Assembly: GCA_009937555.1 (NCBI GenBank)
Contig: JAACFD010000056.1
Span: forward strand, 1 to 9,847
Direction of reading: 5' to 3'
Length of the DNA stretch: 9,847 bases
Origin: Chlamydiales bacterium
GTDB taxonomy: Bacteria > Chlamydiota > Chlamydiia > Chlamydiales > JAACFD01
The position numbers and the translations under genes are program-made. A model generated the notes under the pieces. That model was not told where the DNA came from, did not search any database, and saw only the letters and a list, made by a program, of their open reading frames with translations. Below are positions 1 to 6,224 of the stretch, in pieces. The stretch's first letter is position 1. Each line of letters opens with the position of its first letter.

Positions 1-830
1 GGATTAGCAATTCCAGCTAATCCAAGTACCGGCTGCTCTTGCAAGCTTTCTGCTTCTCTACTTTCTTCATTTGAGTATAAACAGGTATCAACTTGCATTG
101 ATACACACACTATATCTCCAGAAAAGTATTCTCTAATCTTCTTTTCACATTCTTCTGCTTGCGATTGGGAGTATACTTGATTTACAACAACCATACTGCA
201 GCGTCCCATTGCTGATAGAGGTTCCCTGAAAAGTCCAAAGGGTAAAAACTGCTGCTGAGCAAACAAGTCCTTTGCATTAATAAGTAAAATGTCTGCGTCT
301 TTTTTTATTGAAAAGTTTTGCATAGCATCATCTAAAAGAGCAATACTAGCTTCTCTCTCACAAGCTAGCTGTAAACTTTTCAAGCGGTCTGGGCCTGCTA
401 TTACTAGTGCTGACTCTGTCTTTCTAGCAAGAAGGTATGGCTCATCACCACATTCATGAGCACTACACTGAATAACTCCAGACTCTTTAACAATTAGCGT
501 CTCTTTAGTTTTTTCAACCCTTGACTTATAGCCTCTTGAAATAATTGCTAGCTTTACTTTCTTTTCTAACTGCTTTGCCAGATACAGTGTAAAGGGAGTT
601 TTTCCGCTACCCCCTACAGTTACATTTCCAATACTAATGGTAACAATAGGGATTCTAGTCTTAGATAAGAGTTTAAAGTGATAAAGCTGTTTTTTTAAAA
701 ACAGAAGCAAAACATATAAAACACTTAGCAAAAAAAGAGGTAGGCCAAGCAGATATTTTAGAAAAGTAGCTGGTTTTCTTAAAAAAACATTTATAGATGC
801 TTCTATAGAAATTTTTAGTTTACTTAGCAT
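1..830 (-). CDS. lpxK: Tetraacyldisaccharide 4'-kinase LpxK (3' end cut by window edge)
   Basis: LpxK phosphorylates the 4' position of the lipid A disaccharide at the cytoplasmic face of the inner membrane, making lipid IVA. I translated the minus strand from ATG 828-830 and the frame stays open to base 1, giving 276 residues; the C-terminal part is missing. Visible are a hydrophobic helix at about residues 24-46 (membrane anchor), the LpxK-type P-loop TVGGSGKTP (71-79), SRGYKS (98-103), GDEP (128-131, with the presumed catalytic Asp129), a Walker-B-like LLDDAMQN (165-172) and LPFGLFREP (196-204). The sequence stops inside the LAGI motif (271-274), so the second dyad residue, a histidine further on, cannot be checked. 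The family consensus DDGFQH reads DDAMQN here, which is divergent. The start overlaps the end of gmhA by 11 nt and has only a weak ribosome site, suggesting coupled translation. The identification is firm; activity is inferred. Confidence 0.93.
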   Translation of the reverse strand, partial: MLSKLKISIEASINVFLRKPATFLKYLLGLPLFLLSVLYVLLLFLKKQLYHFKLLSKTRIPIVTISIGNVTVGGSGKTPFTLYLAKQLEKKVKLAIISRGYKSRVEKTKETLIVKESGVIQCSAHECGDEPYLLARKTESALVIAGPDRLKSLQLACEREASIALLDDAMQNFSIKKDADILLINAKDLFAQQQFLPFGLFREPLSAMGRCSMVVVNQVYSQSQAEECEKKIREYFSGDIVCVSMQVDTCLYSNEESREAESLQEQPVLGLAGIAN

Positions 831-1434
831 AAAATAATTGCTGCTCAACAAGCTCTATTATTATATGAATTGCAGCCATGTGAGCTTCTTGTATACGATC
901 TGTAGTATCAAATCCCTCTACAAGCCACTCTAACTGAGCCATCCCTTTAGCTTTTCCACCAGATTTACCAAGAAATGTAATGGTTTCTACCTGCCTTTTC
1001 TGAGCTTCACACAGTGCCTGAAAAATATTTTCAGAATTGCCAGATGTGGTAAGCCCTATAAAGATATCTCCCTTCTGAGCAAAAGCTTCAACCCCTCTCG
1101 AAAATACTTTATCAAACCCCATATCATTAGATACACAGGTTAAGTGACCTGGCTCAGATAAAGAAATTGCAGGAAGTGCAGCACGGTACTCCCGAAACTG
1201 ACCTGTCAGCTCCTCTGCAAAATGAGCTGCGTCACATAAGCTACCCCCGTTACCTGCAATAATTATCTTATTGCCTCTTCTAAATGCTGAAGCAATTTTC
1301 TTGGCAGCCTCTAAAATAAATTCTTGAGAAGAAGGCTTCTCTAGGTACTGAGCTGCTAGAACAGCTTTTGATACTGATTCTTTTAATATAGCTGACTGAA
1401 CTGAGCAAACTTGCTCTTTAACGGAACTACTCAT
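820..1434 (-). CDS. gmhA: Sedoheptulose-7-phosphate isomerase GmhA
   Basis: GmhA converts sedoheptulose 7-phosphate to D-glycero-D-manno-heptose 7-phosphate, the first cytoplasmic step towards ADP-heptose for the LPS core. The 204-residue SIS-domain protein is close to the E. coli length (192), with a slightly longer N-terminus. Motifs seen are GNGGSLCDAAHFAEELTG (61-78), TTSGNS (129-134) and DRIQEAHMAAIH (179-190). By alignment from memory with E. coli GmhA, the metal and catalytic residues His61, Glu65, Gln172 and His180 correspond to His71, Glu75, Gln182 and His190, so all are present at a constant offset of 10. ATG is the start, with a strong ribosome site 7 nt upstream. The gene is first after the only clear intergenic gap and overlaps lpxK by 11 nt, which places it in an LPS unit. 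A general SIS sugar isomerase such as DiaA is less likely, because the HFAEELTG and QExH residues are GmhA-like. Confidence 0.93.
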   Translation of the reverse strand: MSSSVKEQVCSVQSAILKESVSKAVLAAQYLEKPSSQEFILEAAKKIASAFRRGNKIIIAGNGGSLCDAAHFAEELTGQFREYRAALPAISLSEPGHLTCVSNDMGFDKVFSRGVEAFAQKGDIFIGLTTSGNSENIFQALCEAQKRQVETITFLGKSGGKAKGMAQLEWLVEGFDTTDRIQEAHMAAIHIIIELVEQQLFYAK

Positions 1435-1539
1435 CTTTAGTCTCCCTTTCTCAAAAAAAGGAAGTTTAGCATAATTTAAAGAAGATGATAAGAGTTTTCT
1501 TGCTTTAAAAATAAAAGCATAAACAACTTATATAAAACA
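1435..1539 (-). other. Intergenic gap between the SpoU methyltransferase gene and gmhA
   Basis: This is the only non-coding stretch over 30 bp in the window. It is very AT-rich and lies upstream of gmhA on the coding strand, so it is the natural place for a promoter for gmhA-lpxK or for a transcript end after the methyltransferase gene. On the minus strand TATGCT occurs twice and TATATAAG once, as -10-like words, but none has a good TTGACA-like partner at 16-18 bp. No GC-rich hairpin followed by a T-run is present, so an intrinsic terminator is not supported. Its role is inferred from position alone. Confidence 0.4.
1442..1448 (-). promoter_or_regulatory. Ribosome binding site of gmhA
   Basis: The minus strand reads AAGGGAG followed by 7 nt and then the ATG at 1434. 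It is among the best-placed Shine-Dalgarno sequences I found in the window. It fixes the gmhA start and fits a gene that begins a translational unit rather than one coupled to an upstream stop codon. Confidence 0.75.
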
Positions 1540-2352
1540 TCATAAAGATTTTTGACGAAGAGCTTCGTAGGACAAAATAGTGGCTGCCATCGCCACATTT
1601 AAAGAATCTGCTTGACCTTTCATTGGGATCACTACCCTATGATCTGATGCATTTAACCAGTCTTTAGGAAGGCCGTACTGCTCGCACCCTAGAATAATTG
1701 CGCTTGATTGCCTAAAGTCTACCTGGGTGTAATCTAAATCCCCACCTGGAGTAGCAGCTACTAACTGAACATTGTACTGCTTTGCAAGTTTAATAAAATC
1801 TGTAGAGCTACACTCTAAAACTGTCTGAGTAAACAAAGTTCCTGTAGATGCTCTCACTACATTTGGATTAAAAATATCTGTACACTCATCACAAACAATC
1901 ACAGCATCTGCGCCACATGCGTCTGCTGATCTTAGAATAGTTCCTAAGTTACCTGGCTTTTCAATACTTACAGCAACTAAAACAAAGGCCCCATCTTTTT
2001 TGAGCACTTCTTCTACCTGAGACAGAGAGCTATTCCACTGTCTAGCTCTAGCTAGTAAGCCGTCAGGACGATCGCGATAAGATATTTTTTCAAAAACACC
2101 CTTGCTTACAGCAATAGCATTAGCACCCTTATTACAGCATTCTTGAATTAAGGCCTCTTCATTCTCTCCAAGAAAAAGCTCCTGACAAAAGTACACTTCA
2201 CTTATTTCACAATGGCTTTTTTGTGAACGCAGAATCTCCCTGTAGCCTTCGATTAAAAACTCATGGCTTTTATCACGCTCTCTTTTTTTTCTAAGCCCTA
2301 TTAGAGACTTAACTCTAGGGTTTTGATGACTGGTTATTTCTAGTTCTTCCAT
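1540..2352 (-). CDS. SpoU/TrmH-family RNA 2'-O-ribose methyltransferase
   Basis: Proteins of this SPOUT family transfer a methyl group from S-adenosylmethionine to a ribose 2'-OH in rRNA or tRNA in the cytoplasm. The 270-residue protein has a basic N-terminal substrate-binding domain (SHQNPRVKSL at 8-17, EFLIEGYREI at 31-40, of the L30e-like type). The knotted SpoU domain follows: motif 1 EKPGNLGTILRSADACGA (131-148, with Asn135 and Arg141), motif 2 IILGCEQYGLP (219-229) and motif 3 IPMKGQADSLNVAMA (242-256, with Ser250 and Asn252). Length and two-domain layout resemble RlmB, TsnR and YsgA proteins rather than the short TrmL. The target nucleotide cannot be told from sequence. The ATG overlaps the stop of the preceding methyltransferase gene by one base (TAATG), and a GGGAAG ribosome site lies 10 nt upstream. 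The two genes are therefore probably co-expressed. Confidence 0.9.
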   Translation of the reverse strand: MEELEITSHQNPRVKSLIGLRKKRERDKSHEFLIEGYREILRSQKSHCEISEVYFCQELFLGENEEALIQECCNKGANAIAVSKGVFEKISYRDRPDGLLARARQWNSSLSQVEEVLKKDGAFVLVAVSIEKPGNLGTILRSADACGADAVIVCDECTDIFNPNVVRASTGTLFTQTVLECSSTDFIKLAKQYNVQLVAATPGGDLDYTQVDFRQSSAIILGCEQYGLPKDWLNASDHRVVIPMKGQADSLNVAMAATILSYEALRQKSL

Positions 2353-3203
2353 TATTCAGAAACTTCCCACTTTGCATAGGTCCCTGATGGCAAGTTAAAT
2401 GAATCACCCTTATTTGCAAGAGTTAGTTCACCTGCATAAATATCACTAGAGTTAACAGCTAAACCTTGCTGAAGAATGTTGGACAAGCTTATAGGGGTAA
2501 GAGCTGGGGTATGGCATGAAAGAAAAACAAAGCGAGCCGATGGGGAAAGTACTTCAGAAATTAATTGCAAAAGCCCTACTAAGTCTTCCTCTATCTTAAA
2601 TACTTCACCTTTTTTACCTTTACCATAGCTAGGAGGGTCAAGTATTATACCGTCATACTTATTTCCTCTTCTTGCCTCTCTTTGTAAAAACTTGATTACA
2701 TCATCTACAATCCAGCGAATAGAATCCCCAGGAAGCTTATTCAAATTAGCATTTTCTTTTGCCCAGCTCACCATTCCTTTGGAAGCATCTAGGTGGGTTA
2801 TTTTTGCCTGAGATTTAGCACAGGCTAAACTCACTCCGCCTGAGTAAGCAAAAAGATTTAGTACGTTTAACTGTTTTTTAGATTGCTTACATATTCTTTG
2901 CAGCCACTCCCAGGTGCTTGCTTGCTCTGGAAACACACCTAGATGGCCAAAATCTGTTGGCTTAAGCTTAAACTTAATCCCTTCAATCGAACAGGTCCAA
3001 TATTCAGGTAACTTAGTATAGAACTTCCACTCCATACTAGGAACTCTTATAAACGAGGCATGCCTTTGCTTATTCCACTCTTTTTGAGTTAAAGAAGGCT
3101 TCCAGCATGCAGATAAAGCTGGGCGCTCAATTATATATGGGCCAAAACGCTCAAGTTTTTTAAAGTGTCCACTGTCTAGGAGTTCATAACTATCTTTTTG
3201 CAT
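2352..3203 (-). CDS. Class I SAM-dependent methyltransferase, RlmI/RlmK-like
   Basis: This is a Rossmann-fold methyltransferase, probably acting on RNA. Counting from the ATG at 3203 (283 residues), motif I is VLNLFAYSGGVSLACA (about 114-129). It is followed by an acidic SAM-ribose position in HLDASKGM (about 137-144), Asp-Asp in WIVDDVIKFL (164-173) and the catalytic-loop motif ILDPPSYGKGKKGEVFKIEE (187-206). The HLGVFPEQASTWEWL stretch (87-101) is typical of stand-alone relatives of RlmI/RlmK. The PUA domain of E. coli RlmI is not evident. I chose ATG because it forms TGATG with the upstream stop and sits 7 nt after AAAGG; a GTG one codon earlier (3206) is also open but too close to that site. 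The gene sits between an unrecognised gene and a SpoU methyltransferase and overlaps each by one base, suggesting coupled translation. Substrate unknown; 23S rRNA cytosine is a guess from family. Confidence 0.82.
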   Translation of the reverse strand: MQKDSYELLDSGHFKKLERFGPYIIERPALSACWKPSLTQKEWNKQRHASFIRVPSMEWKFYTKLPEYWTCSIEGIKFKLKPTDFGHLGVFPEQASTWEWLQRICKQSKKQLNVLNLFAYSGGVSLACAKSQAKITHLDASKGMVSWAKENANLNKLPGDSIRWIVDDVIKFLQREARRGNKYDGIILDPPSYGKGKKGEVFKIEEDLVGLLQLISEVLSPSARFVFLSCHTPALTPISLSNILQQGLAVNSSDIYAGELTLANKGDSFNLPSGTYAKWEVSE

Positions 3204-4027
3204 CACAAAACCTTTGGATACTGAACTATGTTACCGGTAACTGCATTCCAGTACTGAATTCTCTCAATTTTATCTTGGCTTTTTGCCTTAAAGCAAAATA
3301 CCGGGAGAAAAACTTTATTACTATCTACTACAGAGTAAGCCGGCCCAAAATACGCTTGAGTAGCAACTTGCAACTCTTTTACGCTAAATCTTTCAGCTAT
3401 TTTATTTGTAATTTTCCCCTCTTTCACTTCAAGAGCTTTTTGATCCTTGAAAAATACAACCGAGTCTAAATCCATAGCTTTAAAGAAAGGAAAATACTGC
3501 TCATTTTTTTCTAAAAATAAACCTTTTGAAATGCCGCTTTCAAGGACTTGTTTTATTTCGCTATCTTTCTGAGAAAAAAAAGCTAACTGCTTAATTTTCT
3601 CAAAACTTAAACCTTGTTTTTGATTAAGCAAGCGAAGTAATTCAAGTTCTTGAGAACTTGCTTTAGCTAGTAAGCAGTCTTTAAAGCCTTCACTAAATTC
3701 TTGAAAGCTTAAGTCCTGCATCATCTCACCTTGTAGCATATCCCACACCACAAAACCTCTTTTAACCTCTCCTTCCTGCCAAATCTTCAGTTCTAGCATT
3801 AAAAATGGGTAATGCTTAGATTCAACTTGCATATCCTTTGGAGCGACTTTAAAACGACTAAGAGATCGAAATGCATGCATTTTATCGTGTGAGTACTTAG
3901 CCTGAAATACCCAATCTTCCTTTGTAGAAGACTGGGTAAAAAGGTTATCTGGTAGACTGCCTTGGTACTTATAAGCTGTAAAGGCAAGCGTAAATAATAA
4001 AAAGCATCCAGCTAAGAATTTATACAA
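3203..4027 (-). CDS. Unrecognised membrane-anchored or exported protein with winged-helix-like middle
   Basis: I cannot assign a function. The frame has an in-frame TGA 12 nt before TTG 4025-4027 and no ATG until residue 50, so TTG is the only start that keeps the N-terminal hydrophobic segment (about residues 4-19, FLAGCFLLFTLAFTAY). That segment looks like a signal anchor or uncleaved signal peptide. Residues 40-117 are mixed beta-rich sequence with PFLMLELKIW and GFVVWDMLQGEMM, ending in FSEGFKDCLLA. Residues 123-182 read as three helices then a hairpin, like a winged helix (SSQELELLRLLNQ, SFEKIKQLA, SEIKQVLESGISKGLF, then EKNEQYFPFF). A C-terminal part carries AYFGPAYSVV and IERIQYWNAVTGN. 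The gene begins 13 nt after the rho stop and overlaps the next gene by one base, so it is surely co-transcribed with rho. It may be a chlamydia-restricted family found next to rho; that is recollection, not a search result. Confidence 0.75.
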   Translation of the reverse strand: MYKFLAGCFLLFTLAFTAYKYQGSLPDNLFTQSSTKEDWVFQAKYSHDKMHAFRSLSRFKVAPKDMQVESKHYPFLMLELKIWQEGEVKRGFVVWDMLQGEMMQDLSFQEFSEGFKDCLLAKASSQELELLRLLNQKQGLSFEKIKQLAFFSQKDSEIKQVLESGISKGLFLEKNEQYFPFFKAMDLDSVVFFKDQKALEVKEGKITNKIAERFSVKELQVATQAYFGPAYSVVDSNKVFLPVFCFKAKSQDKIERIQYWNAVTGNIVQYPKVL

Positions 4028-4040
4028 ATCTTTAACTCAT

Positions 4041-5576
4041 CTACTGCAGTTTATCTTTTAATGTGAGCAAAAACTCTACATTATTTTTAGTCTTTTTCAA
4101 TCGTTCTAAAAGGAGCTTCATAGCATCTATTGGTGTTAAGTCTGCTAAAGTCCTTCTTAGTTTATATATTTCTTCTAACTCATTAGGGTGGTAAAGAAGC
4201 TCTTCTTTTCTAGTAGAGCTTTTTACAATATCAATAGCTGGGTAGATTCTTCTATCGGATAATCTTCTGTCGAGTACAAGCTCCATGTTACCTGTACCTT
4301 TAAACTCTTCAAAAATCACCTCATCCATTCTAGACCCAGTCTCAATTAGAGCAGTTGCAATAATGGTTAAAGAACCACCCTGCTCAATATTTCTAGCAGC
4401 ACCAAAGAAACGTTTTGGTTTATGCAGAGCATTTGCATCTACACCACCTGTTAAAATTTTACCTGAGTGAGGCTGAACAGTATTGTAGGCTCTAGCAAGT
4501 CTTGTAATGGAATCTAATAAAATAATAACATCACGACCATGTTCTACTAGCCGACGTGCTTTTTCGATAACCATATCACAAACTTGTACGTGACGATCTG
4601 GTGGTTCATCAAATGTAGAGGCAATCACTTCTCCTTTAATTGCCCGCTGCATATCTGTAACCTCTTCTGGTCTTTCTCCAATGAGCAGAACAAATAAAAA
4701 AGTCTCTGGGTTATTCTTTGCAATTGAATCTGCAATATTTTGCAGGAAAATCGTTTTACCTGTTTTAGGAGGAGCAACGATCAGAGCTCTCTGACCTTTC
4801 CCAATTGGAGCAGCTAAATCCAGTACGCGCATTGAAAGACCTTCTGGATCGGTCTCCATTAATAGCCTTTCCTGTGGATATAAAGCTGTTAAGTTTTCAA
4901 AAAGAACGCGCTCTTTTGCTTTTTCAGGTGTCTGCTCATTAATAGTATCTACTTTAAGCAGCGCAAAGTACTTTTCCTTTTCTTTAGGGAAACGAACTGT
5001 TCCTCTAATAGTATCACCTTTTTTCAAGTCAAAGCGTCTGATCTGAGCAGGAGAAACATAGATATCTTCTGATGAAGGTAGGTAGTTATACATAGGAGAT
5101 CTAAGGAAACCAAAACCATCAGGTAGCACTTCTAGTACACCTTCTCCAAGTAAAGTATCTCCACCATGTACCGTTTTAGCCTTTACAATCTCAAAAACTA
5201 ACTGAGATTTAGTCATCGTTCCTATATTTTTAATATCTAAACTACGCGCATAACGATTAAGCTCTTCGATATTCATTCGCTGTAGTTCTGAGACCTTAAT
5301 CACTTCTTTTGAGACTTCGGAAGCAGGAGGTCTATCCTGCTGCTGATCTTGCCTGCTTTGTGAATCATTTTTCTTCTTAGGATCTTGCCTATGAGGCTTG
5401 CTGTTGTCTTGCTGCTTATTTGCTTTAGCTCTAGGCTTTCTGTTTAGGGTCACTTCCGGTGGCTTAGAAATGTTTAGGCCAGAACTTTCTTTAGCTTCTC
5501 TTTTTTTGGGACTAGGAGCTTGGTCTTGCTTATCTTTAGCGTTTGCATCCTTAGAAATGGTCTTGTCTTGGTTCAT
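4041..5576 (-). CDS. rho: Transcription termination factor Rho with long N-terminal tail
   Basis: Rho is the hexameric RNA translocase that terminates transcription. The 511-residue protein matches E. coli Rho (419) with an offset of 90. Visible are the N-terminal helical domain (about 95-133), the cold-shock RNA-binding domain with GFGFLR (154-159), Walker A APPKTGKT (268-275, Lys274), GERPEE with Glu301, Walker B IILLDSITRLARAYN with Asp355, the Q-loop region around GKILTGGVDANAL (372-384), and Arg456 in SSTRKEELL as the arginine finger. By position, the ATPase residues E. coli Lys184, Glu211, Asp265 and Arg366 are all present. Residues 1-90 are an extra low-complexity stretch rich in Lys, Gln, Asp, Ser and Pro, with no fold apparent. 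The start ATG has AGGAG 11 nt upstream. The gene follows coaE after 27 nt and precedes the TTG-started gene by 13 nt. Confidence 0.98.
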   Translation of the reverse strand: MNQDKTISKDANAKDKQDQAPSPKKREAKESSGLNISKPPEVTLNRKPRAKANKQQDNSKPHRQDPKKKNDSQSRQDQQQDRPPASEVSKEVIKVSELQRMNIEELNRYARSLDIKNIGTMTKSQLVFEIVKAKTVHGGDTLLGEGVLEVLPDGFGFLRSPMYNYLPSSEDIYVSPAQIRRFDLKKGDTIRGTVRFPKEKEKYFALLKVDTINEQTPEKAKERVLFENLTALYPQERLLMETDPEGLSMRVLDLAAPIGKGQRALIVAPPKTGKTIFLQNIADSIAKNNPETFLFVLLIGERPEEVTDMQRAIKGEVIASTFDEPPDRHVQVCDMVIEKARRLVEHGRDVIILLDSITRLARAYNTVQPHSGKILTGGVDANALHKPKRFFGAARNIEQGGSLTIIATALIETGSRMDEVIFEEFKGTGNMELVLDRRLSDRRIYPAIDIVKSSTRKEELLYHPNELEEIYKLRRTLADLTPIDAMKLLLERLKKTKNNVEFLLTLKDKLQ

Positions 5577-5587
5577 AAAGAGATAAA

Positions 5588-5592
5588 CTCCT
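5588..5592 (-). promoter_or_regulatory. Ribosome binding site of rho
   Basis: AGGAG on the minus strand lies 11 nt before the rho ATG, inside the 27-nt coaE-rho gap. The spacing is longer than usual but the match is clean, and it supports the annotated start, hence the reality of the N-terminal tail. Confidence 0.6.
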
Positions 5593-5603
5593 ATTTAGTT
5601 GGG

Positions 5604-6224
5604 TTATATGTTATTGCTTGTTTTTTCTTTAAGTGCTTGAATAACAGCAAGCTTTAATTCTTCTATACTTCCTTTATTGGAAATAAGGGCACAGCGCTTA
5701 GGCAGGTTGCTCTCTAGCATCTTGCGCTGACGGTTCACCTTTTGCCTATAGTAAGCTTGGGATATACTCCCTTTATCAATAAGCCTCTCAAGGGCTACCT
5801 GTTTATCGGTTTCTACCAGCAAAACTATATCCCAACCTAAATCTACAACTTCCTGGGTTAATACAGGTATTTCACAGACAAAAAAGCGGTATTTTCCTTC
5901 TTTACAAGCTCTTTGATAGTGGACGTTAATTTCAGATAAAATTTCGGGATGAAGAATACTTTCCAGTTCTTCTAAAAGGTTCAAATTTTCAAAAACCTTT
6001 TCAGCTACAGTTTCTCGATTTATAACGTGAAGTTTACTATCGACGATCTCTTGTCCAAGTAGATCTATGACTTTCTTTCCAGCTCCTGTATTGGGAGATA
6101 ATAGTTTGTGAACAGCTTTATCAGCTTCAAAGGAATAGGCGCCTTTTTCTTCGAGAAAGGCCGCTACGGTACTTTTCCCCGAAGCCATAAGCCCTGTTAA
6201 TAGAATCTTTTCTAATTTTAGCAT
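5604..6224 (-). CDS. coaE: Dephospho-CoA kinase CoaE
   Basis: CoaE phosphorylates the 3'-OH of dephospho-CoA, the last step of coenzyme A synthesis in the cytoplasm. Counting from ATG 6224 the protein is 206 residues, the usual family length. It has a P-loop near the N-terminus (GLMASGKST, 11-19), an EADKAVHKLL segment (33-42) in place of the usual DAD motif, an ILHPEI motif, and EIPVLTQEVVDLGWDIVLLV, which corresponds to the family's PLLFE...D.V region. An Arg/Gln-rich LID and a C-terminal SNKGSIEEL follow. The P-loop lacks the common GGIGSGKST form, a modest divergence. ATG is preferred, with GGAG just upstream at short spacing; a TTG at 6233 with GAGG 10 nt before it would add three residues. 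The ATG lies inside the end of polA (7-nt overlap, ATGCTAA), so translation is probably coupled. The order polA-coaE-rho supports the call. Confidence 0.92.
   Translation of the reverse strand: MLKLEKILLTGLMASGKSTVAAFLEEKGAYSFEADKAVHKLLSPNTGAGKKVIDLLGQEIVDSKLHVINRETVAEKVFENLNLLEELESILHPEILSEINVHYQRACKEGKYRFFVCEIPVLTQEVVDLGWDIVLLVETDKQVALERLIDKGSISQAYYRQKVNRQRKMLESNLPKRCALISNKGSIEELKLAVIQALKEKTSNNI

Noticed and set aside
1501..1519. Inverted repeat TGCTTT / AAAGCA with a 7-nt loop in the intergenic gap
   Set aside because: It has only six base pairs, is AT-rich and has no T-run on either side, so it is not a convincing terminator; such repeats are expected by chance in sequence this AT-rich.
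1449..1539. Sigma-70-type promoter for gmhA
   Set aside because: -10-like words (TATGCT, TATATA) are present, but none has a reasonable -35 hexamer at 16-18 bp, so I do not list a specific promoter.
3275..3469. Short plus-strand open frame
   Set aside because: It lies wholly inside the unrecognised minus-strand gene, has no recognisable motif or ribosome site, and is treated as a shadow. The plus-strand frames at 4285-4470, 5398-5586 and 7194-7457 were rejected for the same reason.
4004..4027. Possible lipoprotein lipobox (LAGC, residues 5-8) in the unrecognised protein
   Set aside because: The Cys comes at residue 8, before most of the hydrophobic segment, which leaves no signal-peptide h-region ahead of it. 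A signal anchor fits better.
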